Shown here piece after piece: positions 48,501 through 60,152 of a stretch of 64,000 nucleotides of DNA. Source of the stretch: Arctopsyche grandis (taxonomy: Eukaryota > Arthropoda > Insecta > Trichoptera > Hydropsychidae). The first letter of the stretch is position 1. The number at the start of each line of letters is the position of its first letter. A program made the position numbers and the translations under genes. The notes under the pieces are model-generated. The model saw only the letters and a program-made list of their open reading frames with translations. It was not told the origin of the DNA and made no database searches. The stretch spans positions 11,016,001 through 11,080,000 of the forward strand of contig NC_135365.1 in assembly GCF_051622035.1 (NCBI RefSeq), written 5' to 3'.

Positions 48501-50369
48501 CAATATATCGGCGATTCTCTGTGTGTGTTCTTTGCTGTCTTTGCATAGACTCGGTAGGTCTTTAATTGCCTGCTTTCTTATCTGAAACGGATTAAAAATA
48601 CATACTTCAAATAATCATCATCTAAAGCCATTCACTGCTGGATGATAGCAGCTCCAACACACTTCTACTAGTCTCTATTTTGCGCAACTCTCATCCATCT
48701 CACCCTACACATTTTCTTAATTTCGTCTAGCGATCTATCCTGCGGTCTTCCTTTTACCCTTTTGCATTCTCTCGGGTAACATTCTGGCACTTCTTTCGTT
48801 CATTCTTCTAGCCACATATCCCGCCCATTGCCATTTCAATCTCTTCACTCTATCCACTATCTATGTAATACCCTTGTCACACTTCTCACCCATGTATTCC
48901 GCTTCCCGTCTTTCCTCATTATGCCAAGCATACAATTTTCCATACTTCTTTGAGTGCAATGAAAGGTTAAGTCATTAATTTATTAATTCTTCACATATTT
49001 TAAAACATACGAAAAGTTAAGTCAAAAAAATTGATTATTTTTAGGTTTTAAAGACATTCATATATAAATAGTAGTAGTGTATAATATTTAATAATTCTTG
49101 AAGACTTTTTTTACTTCTTAAGTTTCAAATATTAAAGTTGTCTTCCATAATATCATCATCTTTCTTCCATTCTTCTAGCCAAGTGGCCCGCCCATTGCCA
49201 TTTCAATCTCTTCACTCTATCCACCATATCCAAAACAATTGTCATACATCTCACCCACGTCTTCCGCTTCCTGTCTTTCCTTGTAATGCCAAACATACAA
49301 CGTTCCATACTTCTTTGAGTACGTTGGACTTTAATTAGCAACTTGGCGTTCAATGTCCAAGTTTCACATCCATACGTCATCACTGGCAAAACACATTGAT
49401 CAAATATCTTTTTCTTCAGACGAAGTGGCATTTTTTATTTAAAAACCGCATTCATTCGTCCGAATGCACTCCATCCTAATTTCATACATTTCTTCTTCTT
49501 TACATTTTATATATAAAAAAAAACAATACTTTCTTCTTTCAAAGATATCAATTCAAAATTGAAACCAAATTGCTTTTGGAAAATATTAATATTTCAAGTT
49601 GATGGCATTCAAAACCATATTGTAATTTGTGATAATAATTCTGAACATTCCGAGAACTCACCAAACATGTATGTAATATTTCAAAAATAACAAACGGAAT
49701 ATGTTATTAACTTTCAACATCAATAATAAATACTATTTTCAAATTCAGATAAAATACTTTGAATAGTGAAATAAGTTTTATTTTCAAAACCAAAAACATC
49801 CACTTTTGAAAACAGGCCCAAACCCCAAACCAATCGAAAAGATGCGAGTTTGAAAACATCAGCGATGGCAAAATGTATGCATTCCAAACGGATATGGAAA
49901 TGACGGATTCAAATGTCAATACATCGACCTAACCTCACAACCAGCATGAAGTAAATGTCAACATCGAAATTTGGAAATATGTATGTATATGTGTAACATT
50001 CCAAACGGAATGGGCAATACCGAAATGTCATCGTCTTCGCATAGGTCCAGATGCGCCTCTATCGCTTGATGCGATAGGTTAGGAAAGTGTTTGAAGAACT
50101 TGCCGATGAACTGAGACGCCAGCCGTTTCTCTTTGTCGGTGCCTTTCACGGCCTCCAGTATTTCAACGTACTCCTTCTCGTGCTGCAAAACACAATAGAA
50201 ACGTCAACGTATTGATGTGGCCGGTGGACGAGAAGTGGGAAATGGAAAACGGGAAATGGGAAATGGTGTCGAAACGGCGGCTCACCTCACTTATGTTGTC
50301 TTTGGCCTCGGCGAGGACTCCATAGTGTTTGTATAGCTTTTCGATATTATCTGTACTCAGGTGAGCCAT
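45526..50369 (-). CDS. API5: Apoptosis inhibitor 5 (Aac11)
   Basis: Eight exons (50286-50369, 50021-50182, 48249-48581, 47984-48181, 47711-47908, 47399-47629, 45900-46064, 45526-45831), all phase-0 GT-AG, give 558 residues. The start MAHLSTDNIEKLYKHYGVL and the motifs QFIGKFFKHFPNLSHQAIEAHLDLCEDDDISIRKQAI match API5. The family is an alpha-helical HEAT/ARM-like scaffold over about residues 1-450 that represses E2F- and Acinus-linked cell death in the nucleus. Basic KRPRLEK at about residues 494-500 is a likely nuclear signal. The C-terminus is Arg/Gly/Asn-rich, ending RNAPFRRNYY-like. Intron 2 (48582-50020) carries two RTE fragments. It is longer than vertebrate API5 mainly in the tail. Confidence 0.96.
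48621..48955 (-). pseudogene. RTE 3' fragment in API5 intron 2
   Basis: Shares CATTCACTGCTGGATGA at the 3' end and the downstream order with the intact RTE (60147 onward). Many substitutions and short deletions. Same strand as API5. Confidence 0.8.
49146..49440 (-). pseudogene. Second RTE fragment in API5 intron 2
   Basis: A 91-codon frame matches the RTE C-terminal part (CVLPVMTYGCETWTLNAK; DRVKRLKWQWAGH). It overlaps in content with the fragment 190 bp away, so the two are separate insertions or a duplication. Confidence 0.85.
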
Positions 50370-50859
50370 GTTTAGCCACTGGCGAGAGCCTCGTCTCGAA
50401 ACGTCGATCAAACAAATTACCCACGCCAACCGCACACTGCCACTGCCCACTGCTGCCACCTCACCTCACCTCACCTCACGCTTCACTCGGCACGCTGTTG
50501 ACACACTTCTCTCTGATCTATGACTTTTGGATTTTCTTTCTAATATTTTATATTCATTAGGTATGAATTTATCGCTATGATGGTGTAGGCATATAGTACA
50601 ACTGAAATGATCTCATCAGGTCACTGCGACACATATCCAGAAAAGTCATTAACGCAATGGCACACGCTTGCCTCGTCAAAAGGTCGACACGTGTTTCTAT
50701 ACACGTATCTGGGAAACAAAGGAAGAACACACTGAACCCATAAAAATCACGAACTACGTCCAGGCGTATGAACCCATAAAACCACGCTCGCAGCATAACT
50801 AGGGCAGCGCGAGTACCAAGAACAAAAGATGTGCACACGACACACTTCAACCCAAAACG

Positions 50860-51312
50860 TTTTTTTTTTTTTTTTTTTCATACCAGGAAGGCATTACAGG
50901 TAAACCCCAATGCGCCTTCCTGGCCAAATTACAAACAATACAGCATTTTTTATTATATAAGTCGCTAAATTACGAGACACTGACTTAAACTCGACAATTA
51001 ACGAGACATCTATGAATTGTACATACATTTTTATTGTAATATTTACATTAATCATACTCAAATAGTGGTGACATAGCGGGTAGGAAGGATTTTTAGCCAA
51101 TTTTTAATCGGGAATCGTTTCAACAATGAAATCAGAGAAAATTGGCAAACTCTGATAGGAAACGATCAACCAGGAGTCACAAATCCTGGTCTGACCAGCA
51201 GCATTACAGATATACTCAGAAAAATTCTTTTCAATCGAGGTCAGCTCAAGGGATCGAACTCGGCGCCTCTCAGTGTTAAGCAGAAGCTTAACGACCGAGC
51301 CACGCTGCTTTA
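50860..51312 (-). mobile_element. tRNA-derived SINE, young copy
   Basis: Mirror of the 22223 copy. On the minus strand: head TGGCTCGGTCGTTAAGC, B box GAGTTCGATCCC, tail GGCGCATTGGGGTTTACCTG, and an A18-like tail (T-run at 50861-50878 on plus). Near-identity with a copy 28 kb away implies recent activity. Confidence 0.9.
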
Positions 51313-51722
51313 TAAAGCAACGCAGCAACCTCCACCGGCAGAGTGAGCCTCTGGAGTTCAAACAGATCACTTCTCCGAAGAAACCTCTTCGTACATACAA
51401 TAACCATTGTACCAATTGAACAAAAATAAACGATCCTCTTCCAAACTACACAACACGTGTTTCGTTAGACCGGGATACGGTCAACATACCTTCCCTGTCT
51501 TACAATGGCTTTTCACGATTTTTATTAAACGTTAGAGGAAATGGCTTTGGTGCATTGCAAACAAAGCCGGATTTACTTATAAACTAACTAGGCTGAGATG
51601 GACAGCTCCAAAATCGGGTTTGCTGCAAATGATTGCAAACCACCAGCCTGCATGCTTTTTCGATTGCATTTTAACTGTTTGAATTGCATCATGTACGAAA
51701 CAGATATTCATGGGGTTGCGCA
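51313..51722. other. Unannotated spacer
   Basis: Moderately complex sequence without gene or repeat calls. Confidence 0.4.
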
Positions 51723-51732
51723 GATGACATTT

Positions 51733-52139
51733 CGGGGTCTACATACCTCACGGGCCCGAAAGTGAAACGCCCGAAAATGCAAATATCGGAAGGCAAAGAT
51801 TGAAAATCGAAAGATACAAAAAGGGTCTCTCCCCCCCATCGAACATACTCACTTAATTTGCGCGAGCAGGATACAACAGGAACAAGAGGAACGGGCTTTT
51901 CCTCCCGTATTCTGCGCGCGCACATTAAACAAGGCTGTATGACAAAAAGAGAGATAATTTCACCGCATGCCACTCATATATATTATATATACATAGTACT
52001 GTTTACCATGCACCCTTTTTTTTATCTTTAGACTTAAGATCTTTCGATTTTCGATCTTTGCCTTCCGATATTTACGTTTTCGGGCGTTTCACTTTCGGTC
52101 CCGTGAAGGAGACCGGCCAAAATCATATCTAGAACCGAG
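51733..52139. mobile_element. Mutator-like foldback element with 10-bp target duplication
   Basis: Arms at about 51749-51816 and 52038-52105 are inverted and about 90 percent identical (CGAAAGTGAAACGCCCGAAA; AATATCGGAAGGCAAAGAT). The direct repeat GATGACATTT flanks the element at 51723-51732 and 52140-52149. Long arms plus a 9-10 bp duplication fit MULE/foldback elements. The inner 200 bases are unique and non-coding. Confidence 0.75.
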
Positions 52140-52190
52140 GATGACATTTCAATTTTTCCAGGGGAGGGGGGGCAAAAGTTGACTTTTGAG

Positions 52191-52405
52191 TAGGGCTGCC
52201 AGACATCCCGGTTTTCCGGCATTGTCCCGGTTTCACGCCTCTGGACAGCAAAATGTCCCGGTTTTCGATAGCTGCCTTGACCTTTCGGTGAGGGAGGGTT
52301 AAGTGTAATTTGTTAAGTTTATACTTTTTACATCATTTTTGTAATATCTGTGCCTTGATTGGAGAGGGAATACAATGTTCCAGTTTAATAAATCTGGCAG
52401 CCATA
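52191..52405. mobile_element. hAT MITE, TAGGGCTGCCAGA ends
   Basis: TAGGGCTGCCAGA at the left and TCTGGCAGCCATA at the right. Neighbouring octamers CTTTTGAG and CTTTTAGG agree at 6 of 8. CCCGGTTTTC motifs repeat inside. Confidence 0.65.
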
Positions 52406-52413
52406 CTTTTAGG

Positions 52414-53220
52414 AAGAAGCTTCTGATCAACATGTTTAAACTTGTTACAGTTTTTACTGGCCTAAGCTTTTAGTAATAATCGACTTGATTAAGAATAATA
52501 TCGGCGGCGGTTCATCGGCCCCCGCTTGAGGCCCCGAAAATGGGCCTTTGCTACCAAAATTAACAACTTACAAATTATTATCATTGTCCAGAATGCGTTC
52601 GTAAGCCAAAAATAAATTAAATTAATACATATTTACATAGTATTTTAAAATAGTACCTATTTTATACCAAACACTGATAGTAATTCAAATAAATAAAAAA
52701 AATATGGTTTTGTAAAATCCTAATGGAAAGCAATATTCTCAAAGACTTCAAAGAGTGTTTGTCTGTAATAGTCCCCTGTCCAAAAAATGTTTTTAAGTTA
52801 AACCAATGAGTGAGAGGTGACTACGAGCTTGTTAAAATACAAAGTGTTCTATGGCTCAGGTCACGCAGGGCTGTTTTGGTCCTTCGGACAAATGTATCTC
52901 CGGACTCCGGAGAGATATATGCAGTTAGATTAAGCGTTTCACACCCGGTGATTTCTTAGTCGTTCACATTTTTATACATTTGGTCTGGTCGGTGAAGCCG
53001 AGAGCTATGTTCTGGGACATGTGTAATGAAATTAAATATTTATAATATAATACTAATTCTTCAAAAGGTATAAAATCCCGACTGTTAAAATATTGATCAA
53101 AATGTATAAAAATAGCATTAATTTATGTACAAGTCATATGAGATGATCGAAACATATGTATGTAGTCATATTTATACATAATAATATGTAAATTAAACAT
53201 CCTCATTCAGCTGTCACTCT
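52414..53220. other. AT-rich spacer with old repeat scraps
   Basis: GGCCCCCGCTTGAGGCCCCG near 52516 looks like a MITE end, but no partner was found. Confidence 0.35.
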
Positions 53221-53376
53221 GACACTTGTCCACGCTGTCCAGTTCTAAAAAACAACACCGGAGCGCTGCTGTCTATTTGCCGACTCCACGCTTTGAGCAG
53301 ACAAATTCTTGCCGAATACACGCATTCGCCAAAGAATTTGCCGAATCCGTGAACTGGGCAACGTGCTTGCATTTTT

Positions 53377-53409
53377 CACGCATTCGGCAATTCTGTTGCC
53401 GAATGCGTG
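53377..53409. repeat. Perfect hairpin, 14-bp stem
   Basis: CACGCATTCGGCAA and TTGCCGAATGCGTG around TTCTG. Two more partial copies of the GCCGAAT word lie within 100 bp upstream. Confidence 0.85.
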
Positions 53410-53439
53410 TAATAGACAATTTCACGGACTCGGTGTAAC

Positions 53440-53775
53440 ATATATATATGTATATGTTACAGTGAAAACATATTTCAAGTTAAAATATTGTCACTAGTGA
53501 AAATATATGTTCACCAATTCATGCAGTGAAAATGTATCAAACAATGAATTGACAACGTTTAACTCTATAAATTTAACCCTAACAACCCAATCTTAAATGA
53601 ATAGGGCCAAACCTTACTTAGCCTAACCTATCCTAACCATTAAATAATATCAACCCTAACAATCTTATCTTAAATGAATAAAACCAACCCTGAAAATGTA
53701 ACTGGTTATGATTTCACTGAAACGTCAGTGAAAATATATTTTCACTTGAAATATAATTTCACTGTGACATACATA
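53440..53775. repeat. Inverted-repeat MITE-like segment
   Basis: GTTACAGTGAAAACATATTTCAAG near 53453 is matched inverted by CTTGAAATATAATTTCACTGTGAC near 53735-53765, with repeated GTGAAAATAT inside. Ends not certain. Confidence 0.5.
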
Positions 53776-54227
53776 TATACTACCCACTCTTCATATGCAA
53801 GCATGGTACACGGTCCATGTACATATCAAATATCGTCATAAAAATCGCGAACAAATTTCGATCTTTCGACTTTCACTCAAGTCACTTTCGATGCAGTAAC
53901 GGCCACCGGACAAGCCGCCACTGGTGACATGTGACATGTACATATATTGAAAAAGGTTTTTAAAAATTTTGCATTTCCAACTACTCAGATGGGAGAGACG
54001 ATGAAAATTCAATTCAACAAATCCTATTTTTTGTGAAAAAAATTCAAAGCGCATGGCCCGGCATGAAATCTTGAGAAACCGACGTCTGAACCGGCTCTGG
54101 GGACAAATGCCCCCCTCCCCCCCCCTCTTCGAACCCTCACAGGACGTCCCTATCCAGAAACCCAGTTGAGAGTGGCTAAATATTTGGAAAGTGCCTAAAT
54201 ATTCCGATGCCCTCATTTTTGTCTTAA

Positions 54228-54440
54228 GGTCTGAACGCACTAGGTGACAGTGCGCTGCTGCGACGCTACACGACACATCAGAGTTGGTACAAAAGGCACT
54301 CGTAGTGCGCGCCAATAGGCACACGTGTCGCGCCATTCGTAGTGCGTTCAATCCAGAGAAATGTTTCTCTGATTCTATCTCATACAAACAATATTTGGCC
54401 GCGCCGCACCGCTGCAGTGCAGTGCCGCCTAGTGCGGTCT
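54228..54440. mobile_element. MITE with CGCACTAGG ends
   Basis: GGTCTGAACGCACTAGG at the left and CCTAGTGCGGTCTAA at the right, imperfectly inverted. TTA/TAA at the borders fits PIF/Harbinger. It lies 27 bp before the hAT element. Confidence 0.55.
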
Positions 54441-54467
54441 AAGCTTTATACAAACCTTTATCAAATT

Positions 54468-56205
54468 CAGTGGCGGCTCGTCCTAATGGGCTGCCGTGCT
54501 GCAGCCCCTCCTATAAAATTCTAAGATATATGTTTAATAATACATTTAATATTTCATTTATTAATGATATTTTTTTTATTAGTTGGATGGACGAACTATT
54601 GGGGCCTTCGACAGAGTAAATATTACTTACAATATCACCCATATCCAAAAGGGTGATATTGTAAGTAATGTTGACCGTTTCGAAGACCCCACTAACTTGT
54701 ATGGTGACAGATGAATTAAAATGTTGCTGTACTGGCTGTAAAGTGTAACAGCGCCACGCTGAACGCTGCGCAGCCCGGAGTTTCGGAACGAGAAAGAGAA
54801 AGAGCTATTTGCAACTGCAGATAGCTCTTTCTCTTTCACTCACTCTGCCGTTTTGGGCTGGACAGTCGGCAGCCTTCGCCTGTTAAACGACATTCATCTG
54901 TCAGTTTGTTTAAGATTTCGCGCGCTTGATCTTACATTTGATTAGTTGAATCGCACGATCACAGCTTTATTCGTTTTCGTTACTCTTAATTGGTTGTGTA
55001 CGAGCCCTCATCAAATCTTCGGTGAGTCGTTTTCATTTTGATAACAGCAAACTTTTTTCAAATCTGTTTAACTTTTTCTCGTAATTTTATTTAAATATAT
55101 TAAGATTTTTTTTCTTTTAAAAATGGAAGAACAAAAGAATTCAGTAAAATATTTACAAAATTTGCACTTTTCGCGACTAGAACTAGAAAGCATTAGGCTG
55201 CCTCACGCCCAATTTAATTATTTCACAACCTGCAACTAGTAGATCTTTTAGTTACTCGCGAAAATTTAATCCAGACATTTATAAAAAATACAATTGGTTA
55301 ACGAGATGTACAGAAAAAAGCGTGTTATTTTGTTATCCGTGTCTTTTGTTTGGAGGCGAGTCGCCAGGCGAAGCATCTTGGACGAAAACAGGAGTTATTG
55401 ACTTAAAACATTTAAACGATAAATTTAAAAACACGAGGGAAGTGTCGAACACTTAAAAAATGTGTGTTATCTCACGATTTTGGGAAGCTTGTCGGCGGGA
55501 AATAGATAAGCATAACGAAAACGTCAAAAAAAATCGGGATGTTTTATTTAAAATTATTGATTGCGTTAAATTTTGCGGTAAATTTGAAATGCCAATGAGG
55601 GGACACGATGAAACAGATAATTCAAAAAATCCAGGAGTTTTTCGGGGGCTTCTGGAATATTCACAAAATTTCGACGATTATTTAAAAAACATTTTCAAAC
55701 TTCTTCGGTTTTTAAAGGGACATCAAAAACTATTCAAAATGAACTTTTAGATTGTATTTTGAACGTGTGTAGGGAACAAATAAGTGCTGAAATAAAAAAA
55801 GCAACTTATCTAGCTGTTATGGCAGATGAAACAACCGATGTATCGATGCATTGTCAACAGGTTAATGTTTTTCGTTACGAATTAGGGGGTTAAGTTTTTG
55901 AAAGGTTTTGGGGTTTTTTTTAATCCGCGTCGCGAAACCAGCAAGAACGAATTTTTTTTAGCAATCTTACTGGAGTACCAGCGTATTTTTCGAAATCTTC
56001 ATCGCGTTTGGACGCACCCCTTTAATGGGTGGTGAATTTTGCTAGTTTTTTTTTCAATAATACTTAAATCCACATGTAAGTGGTCGTACGCCAAAAATTG
56101 TGCTTATTTTGTCCTGTTAAGACATGATAGAATAATTATGGTGACATTTTTTAGAGATCTTTTCAGTGCAGCCCCGCCACTAAAAATTATCACGAGCCGC
56201 CACTG
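54468..56205 (+). mobile_element. hAT transposon, internally deleted, perfect 8-bp duplication
   Basis: The termini CAGTGGCGGCTCGT and ACGAGCCGCCACTG are inverted and flanked by ATCAAATT on both sides (54460-54467, 56206-56213). Two strong hairpins lie near the left end (ATTACTTACAATATCACCC with its complement, 54632-54670 region; and GAGAAAGAGAAAGAGCTAT with its complement, 54789-54838 region). The transposase remnant starts at 55123. The dimerisation half is missing. Confidence 0.88.
55123..55890 (+). pseudogene. hAT (ZMYM/TTF-type) transposase remnant
   Basis: It begins MEEQKNSVKYLQN. Later, in shifted frames, it has FCYPCLLFGGE (TTF-like zinc region), PMRGHDET and AVMADETTDVS, typical of the DUF4371-containing hAT group. 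Several stops and frame changes break it, and the C-terminal hATC domain is absent. Confidence 0.8.
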
Positions 56206-56213
56206 ATCAAATT

Positions 56214-57560
56214 ACATACAAGGAAAATATTCAGATGGCCTTCCATTGCATTTGACTTTACTCGTGATAATGAGAGGACTTAGAGGGGCCTCACAAGTGA
56301 AATAACCAAGAACCTATCTTCATCTACTAGAAATGACTCTGGTTGGGATGGATTCTTTTTTGAAATTGTCTAAGTCCTTGAAATCTCTTGAAGCTGTCTT
56401 GGTTTTTACATTAAGTCAAAAATTGATTGTTTTGAATTTTTTTAATTTGCTAAGCAAAATAATGAATTATGATTTAGGTCACAAAATAGAGCTTCAAACT
56501 TCTTGATTTTCAAAAAAATCGATTTTCTCAAAAAAGGTATTTTTAACTTAATTATTTCTGCCTGTGGGCCGACGATATTTGAATAGGCTTTTACTTGATA
56601 CACTGTTGTGTTACAAATATCAAGTTAAAAATATAATTTAATCGATGTCAAAAATTTTTTAAATTCGTAAAATATTTTATAAAAATGTTATAGAAGTTTC
56701 TCACGAATATTATTCGAATAATTAATCGAGTTTCCAAATAACGATTTTTGGAATATGCAATAAAAAATTACGCCGATTACATACGAATATTTTTATTGGA
56801 AACTCTAATTGCCATATTCTCAAGTTTAAAATATCAGATACAAAATATATATTTCACTCAATATGTTACACAATAAAAATATAAGCTGTCGGAGAAAATT
56901 AGCATATGTGAATAATAAAATTACATATGTAGATGAATATTTTTTAGAAGCTTTGGTTCCAAAACCCCATTTCCTCGGGGTTATTGTTCAGAAATACTGA
57001 GAATATCGTAATTAATACAAATTCAAAAAGATTATATCTAAATTTTTAAAATCGCATCAACAAATATTTTCATATAACTTTTCCACTGTGGCTTTTTTTT
57101 AATTTTAACTTGTTTGAATCTTTAAATAACTGAAATAACAACATAAATTCAAATCTTCACTATTATAGAAAATTATATGTATGTACATACATATTTAGAT
57201 AGCGTTAAAATATTTAACTACTTACACTTTGATGGAAACTTGTTTTATTGCACATTTTAAATAATATTACACGTTAAAAATGTAAAAAATCATACAATAG
57301 ATTTTGTTTCTACAATAATAGATTTTGTGTTCAAATTTAAATGTCCCTAAAGGATATCAGTATGTCGCTATATACTAATATCCAAATGGTTGGCAAAATA
57401 AAATAAAAAACCGAGAAAAGAGGTTGAAGGAGCAAATTAAAAACCAAAAAACGCTTCATAATTTGTGGTGTGGGCGCGAGAATGAGATTATAATCGACGA
57501 GCGGTCTGGTACTGATAGTGTAACTGAATAGGATTAAATATCCGAAAGTGTAAATGAACA
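56214..57560. other. AT-rich spacer
   Basis: No gene recognised. Some homopolymer runs and simple repeats. Confidence 0.5.
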
Positions 57561-57564
57561 AAAT

Positions 57565-58549
57565 TAAATGTCCGAAAGTGTTACAGAACTGAATGAAATT
57601 GCTGAAAATGTAACAGAACAGGATGAAATGTTTGAAATTGAATTAGACATTTCGACAAATGCAGTGGAGACTATAGACAGCAATGATTTTGATAATATAA
57701 CGAATTGGCGGGAAAACTACAGAATAATCAAATTGAAACTATAGTTTTGAAAGGACCAATACGAGTTATAAATCATTATTACCCAAATACACTGTAGGGC
57801 GATCTTTTAACCACTTAAAGTCTGTTCATACCTATCCAGCACGACCCGTATCCTATTGGCTTTATTAAAGGGACAAAAAGGAAGTACGCATCATTTTGAT
57901 TGTTATGAGAAGTGATTTAAAAAATAGGTTTTCCACAATCAAACTATCGATTGAATAGTAAATAATTTGTTTTGAATCATTTAGTAGCATCCTAAAAGCA
58001 TTTGAATTTTTATTTAGCATTGAAGAATGTGATAAAATGGAGGGCAAATAAAACAGAAAGAACAATGTAGATTATTAGAAAAAGCATTAAGTGACAAAGA
58101 AACGAAGGATATAGAAGCAGAAGAAGTTGAAATTGTAGTCTCGAAATATTAAAGAAAGCAGTACACCAGAGATAGTTATGAAGTGGATATATAACAACCT
58201 AGAGGAACTCTTTCCAAATGTACTAATAACACTGAGAATACTTCTGACTTTGCCAGTTTCAGTTGCTAGGGGAGAGAGAACCTTTTCAAAGTTAAAACTA
58301 ATCAATAATTATTTGCGATCTATAAAGAGTGAAGAAAAATTAAATGGTTTGGCAATTATATCGGTTGAAAAAAATATTGCTCAATCCCTTAGAATCGCGG
58401 CAGGATTTTTTAAAAATGAAAGCCAGACGAAAACATTTTATAAAAAGTTAAATAAATGTACGATTTTGGTGAGTTCTTTAATTATTATCACTTATCAAGT
58501 TTTTTTTCTGTTAAAAACGGAATTTTTTTTAAAAGGCGCCACAAATTGA
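57565..58549 (+). pseudogene. Second hAT transposase relic
   Basis: An N-terminal scrap (about 57630-57820: FDNITNWRENYR..., then VLKGPIR-like words in a shifted frame) is followed, after a large deletion, by a clean 123-codon frame at 58178-58549. That frame has NVLITLRILLTLPVSVARGERTFSKL and LNGLAIISVEKN, the hATC dimerisation region. It belongs to the same TTF/ZMYM-like class as the element at 54468 but is a different copy. No ends were found. Confidence 0.8.
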
Positions 58550-58559
58550 ACCGCACCTA

Positions 58560-60146
58560 CAAGAAAAATATTTTTTTGATTTTTAAATGCTTTTTATTAT
58601 TACGAAATTATGTCCACAATACATCTTATATCTATTTTAATAGCTACTGATCTACTGATCATTTTCTATTTTACAATTTAATTTAATTTGGTTAGTAATC
58701 ATATTATTATATTATTCTAATGTTAATCTACAGCATAATAGGAAAAAGAGCTCAAAAACCTATTTACAATTCTTATAAATGCTCATAATACATCTAATAC
58801 ATAATATTAATTAAAGACTCTCTAAAGTCGATGACCTAAAGCAGATTGTGTTTAGGTAATCTGTGTGTTATATCTGAAGGGTATAGACATTTTGTTGTAA
58901 TCACCGAGACTCTTCACGAGTGTGTTAGTATGGTTATACAAGAAAAATATGACGCGCCGGCCCTGCTGATATTCCTGTTAAATTCTATTAGTATTTTTCA
59001 ACCGTTCAATGGATTTAAATGGTTGAAAATAATACGCAACATAAAAATAAACAGGATGCAATTACGATACGTGCAGTAAAAATAATTTTTTACTTTAAAA
59101 TGCACATAAATTAAGTTCACAGATGTATTAAGTGATCGATCAAACGTGCAATATATGTTATATTATATCAAACGTTAAAGAAATACTATACAATACTTTA
59201 ATTGCTCATAAAAATAAACGGAACGCACGTTGAAAAGATTTTAAATCATATTTTTTCTTTGTCATTACACAAATCGCATATATTGCAATTCGATTTACCT
59301 CATGGCGTTGTTTTAATTATGTTGCATCCCGTTTTATGTACACTTAAATTAATATGGGTATGTTTTTTAATGACGAACAATAAAATAATTAATACGCGTT
59401 TAATGTTTTCTTTTATAAGGCACGGAATTTATATCTAAAAGAATAAGTTTCAAAATAAAAGTTATTGAAAAAATATTTTTAAATTTTAAACCTATTCAAA
59501 TATGTACGTTATTCAATTGTTTCAGGAACAAACTGTAGAATAACACACCAGTTCATTAAACCTAAGAAAATACAGCCGTTGCTTATGCAATCCACGGAAT
59601 TATATCTCAGAATCATGAAAAGTTCAATAGCTTAAAAAATATGTAATTTATTTTGAGGAATCTTATGCAACTGTCATTAAAACTTGTTTAATAAATAATA
59701 AGCATTGAAAAAAAAACGCTTTAAAATTATTACCTTTTGTATCGTTTATTTAAATAATTTTTCCACTTCTAGTTTCAAATAATAATTCATTTCAATGATA
59801 ATTCGAATTTCATTTAGTTTGTCATTGGGAAGAAAATTACGCAATTTATTTTGTTTAGCTAAGATATTCAGACGCGTATGTTAAAGGTTCATAAAAAAGT
59901 TCATTAATTAACCAATAGAAAATGAAATCCAAAGTTTGACTACTGAAAATCTAAATGAAACGAGTACACTTTGATAAACATGCAAATGTGTACATCATCC
60001 AAAGAACCACATGTGAGAAAAGTTCGAAGTGGTCATTACTCGAACTTATGCGTGCAGCTTTTTCCTCGTTTAAAAATTCACTTGAAAATAGTTACAGGAG
60101 GGAGTCATCCGAAATCTGGATATGTCGGTCGCTGGAAAGTGAATCA
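58560..60146. other. AT-rich spacer
   Basis: No gene seen. Composition is simple throughout. Confidence 0.5.
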
Positions 60147-60152
60147 TCATCA
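60140..60152 (-). repeat. Microsatellite tail of the RTE
   Basis: (ATC)n on the plus strand next to the stop codon of the RTE frame. Short tandem tails replace poly-A in this clade. Confidence 0.6.

Noticed and set aside
53836..54387. 183-codon minus frame
   Set aside because: It crosses a MITE and unrelated spacer, has irregular composition and no recognisable domain.
57822..57850. A second copy of the AAGGTCTGTTCATAC element
   Set aside because: Only one end-like stretch is present, without an inverted partner; it may be chance or a scrap.
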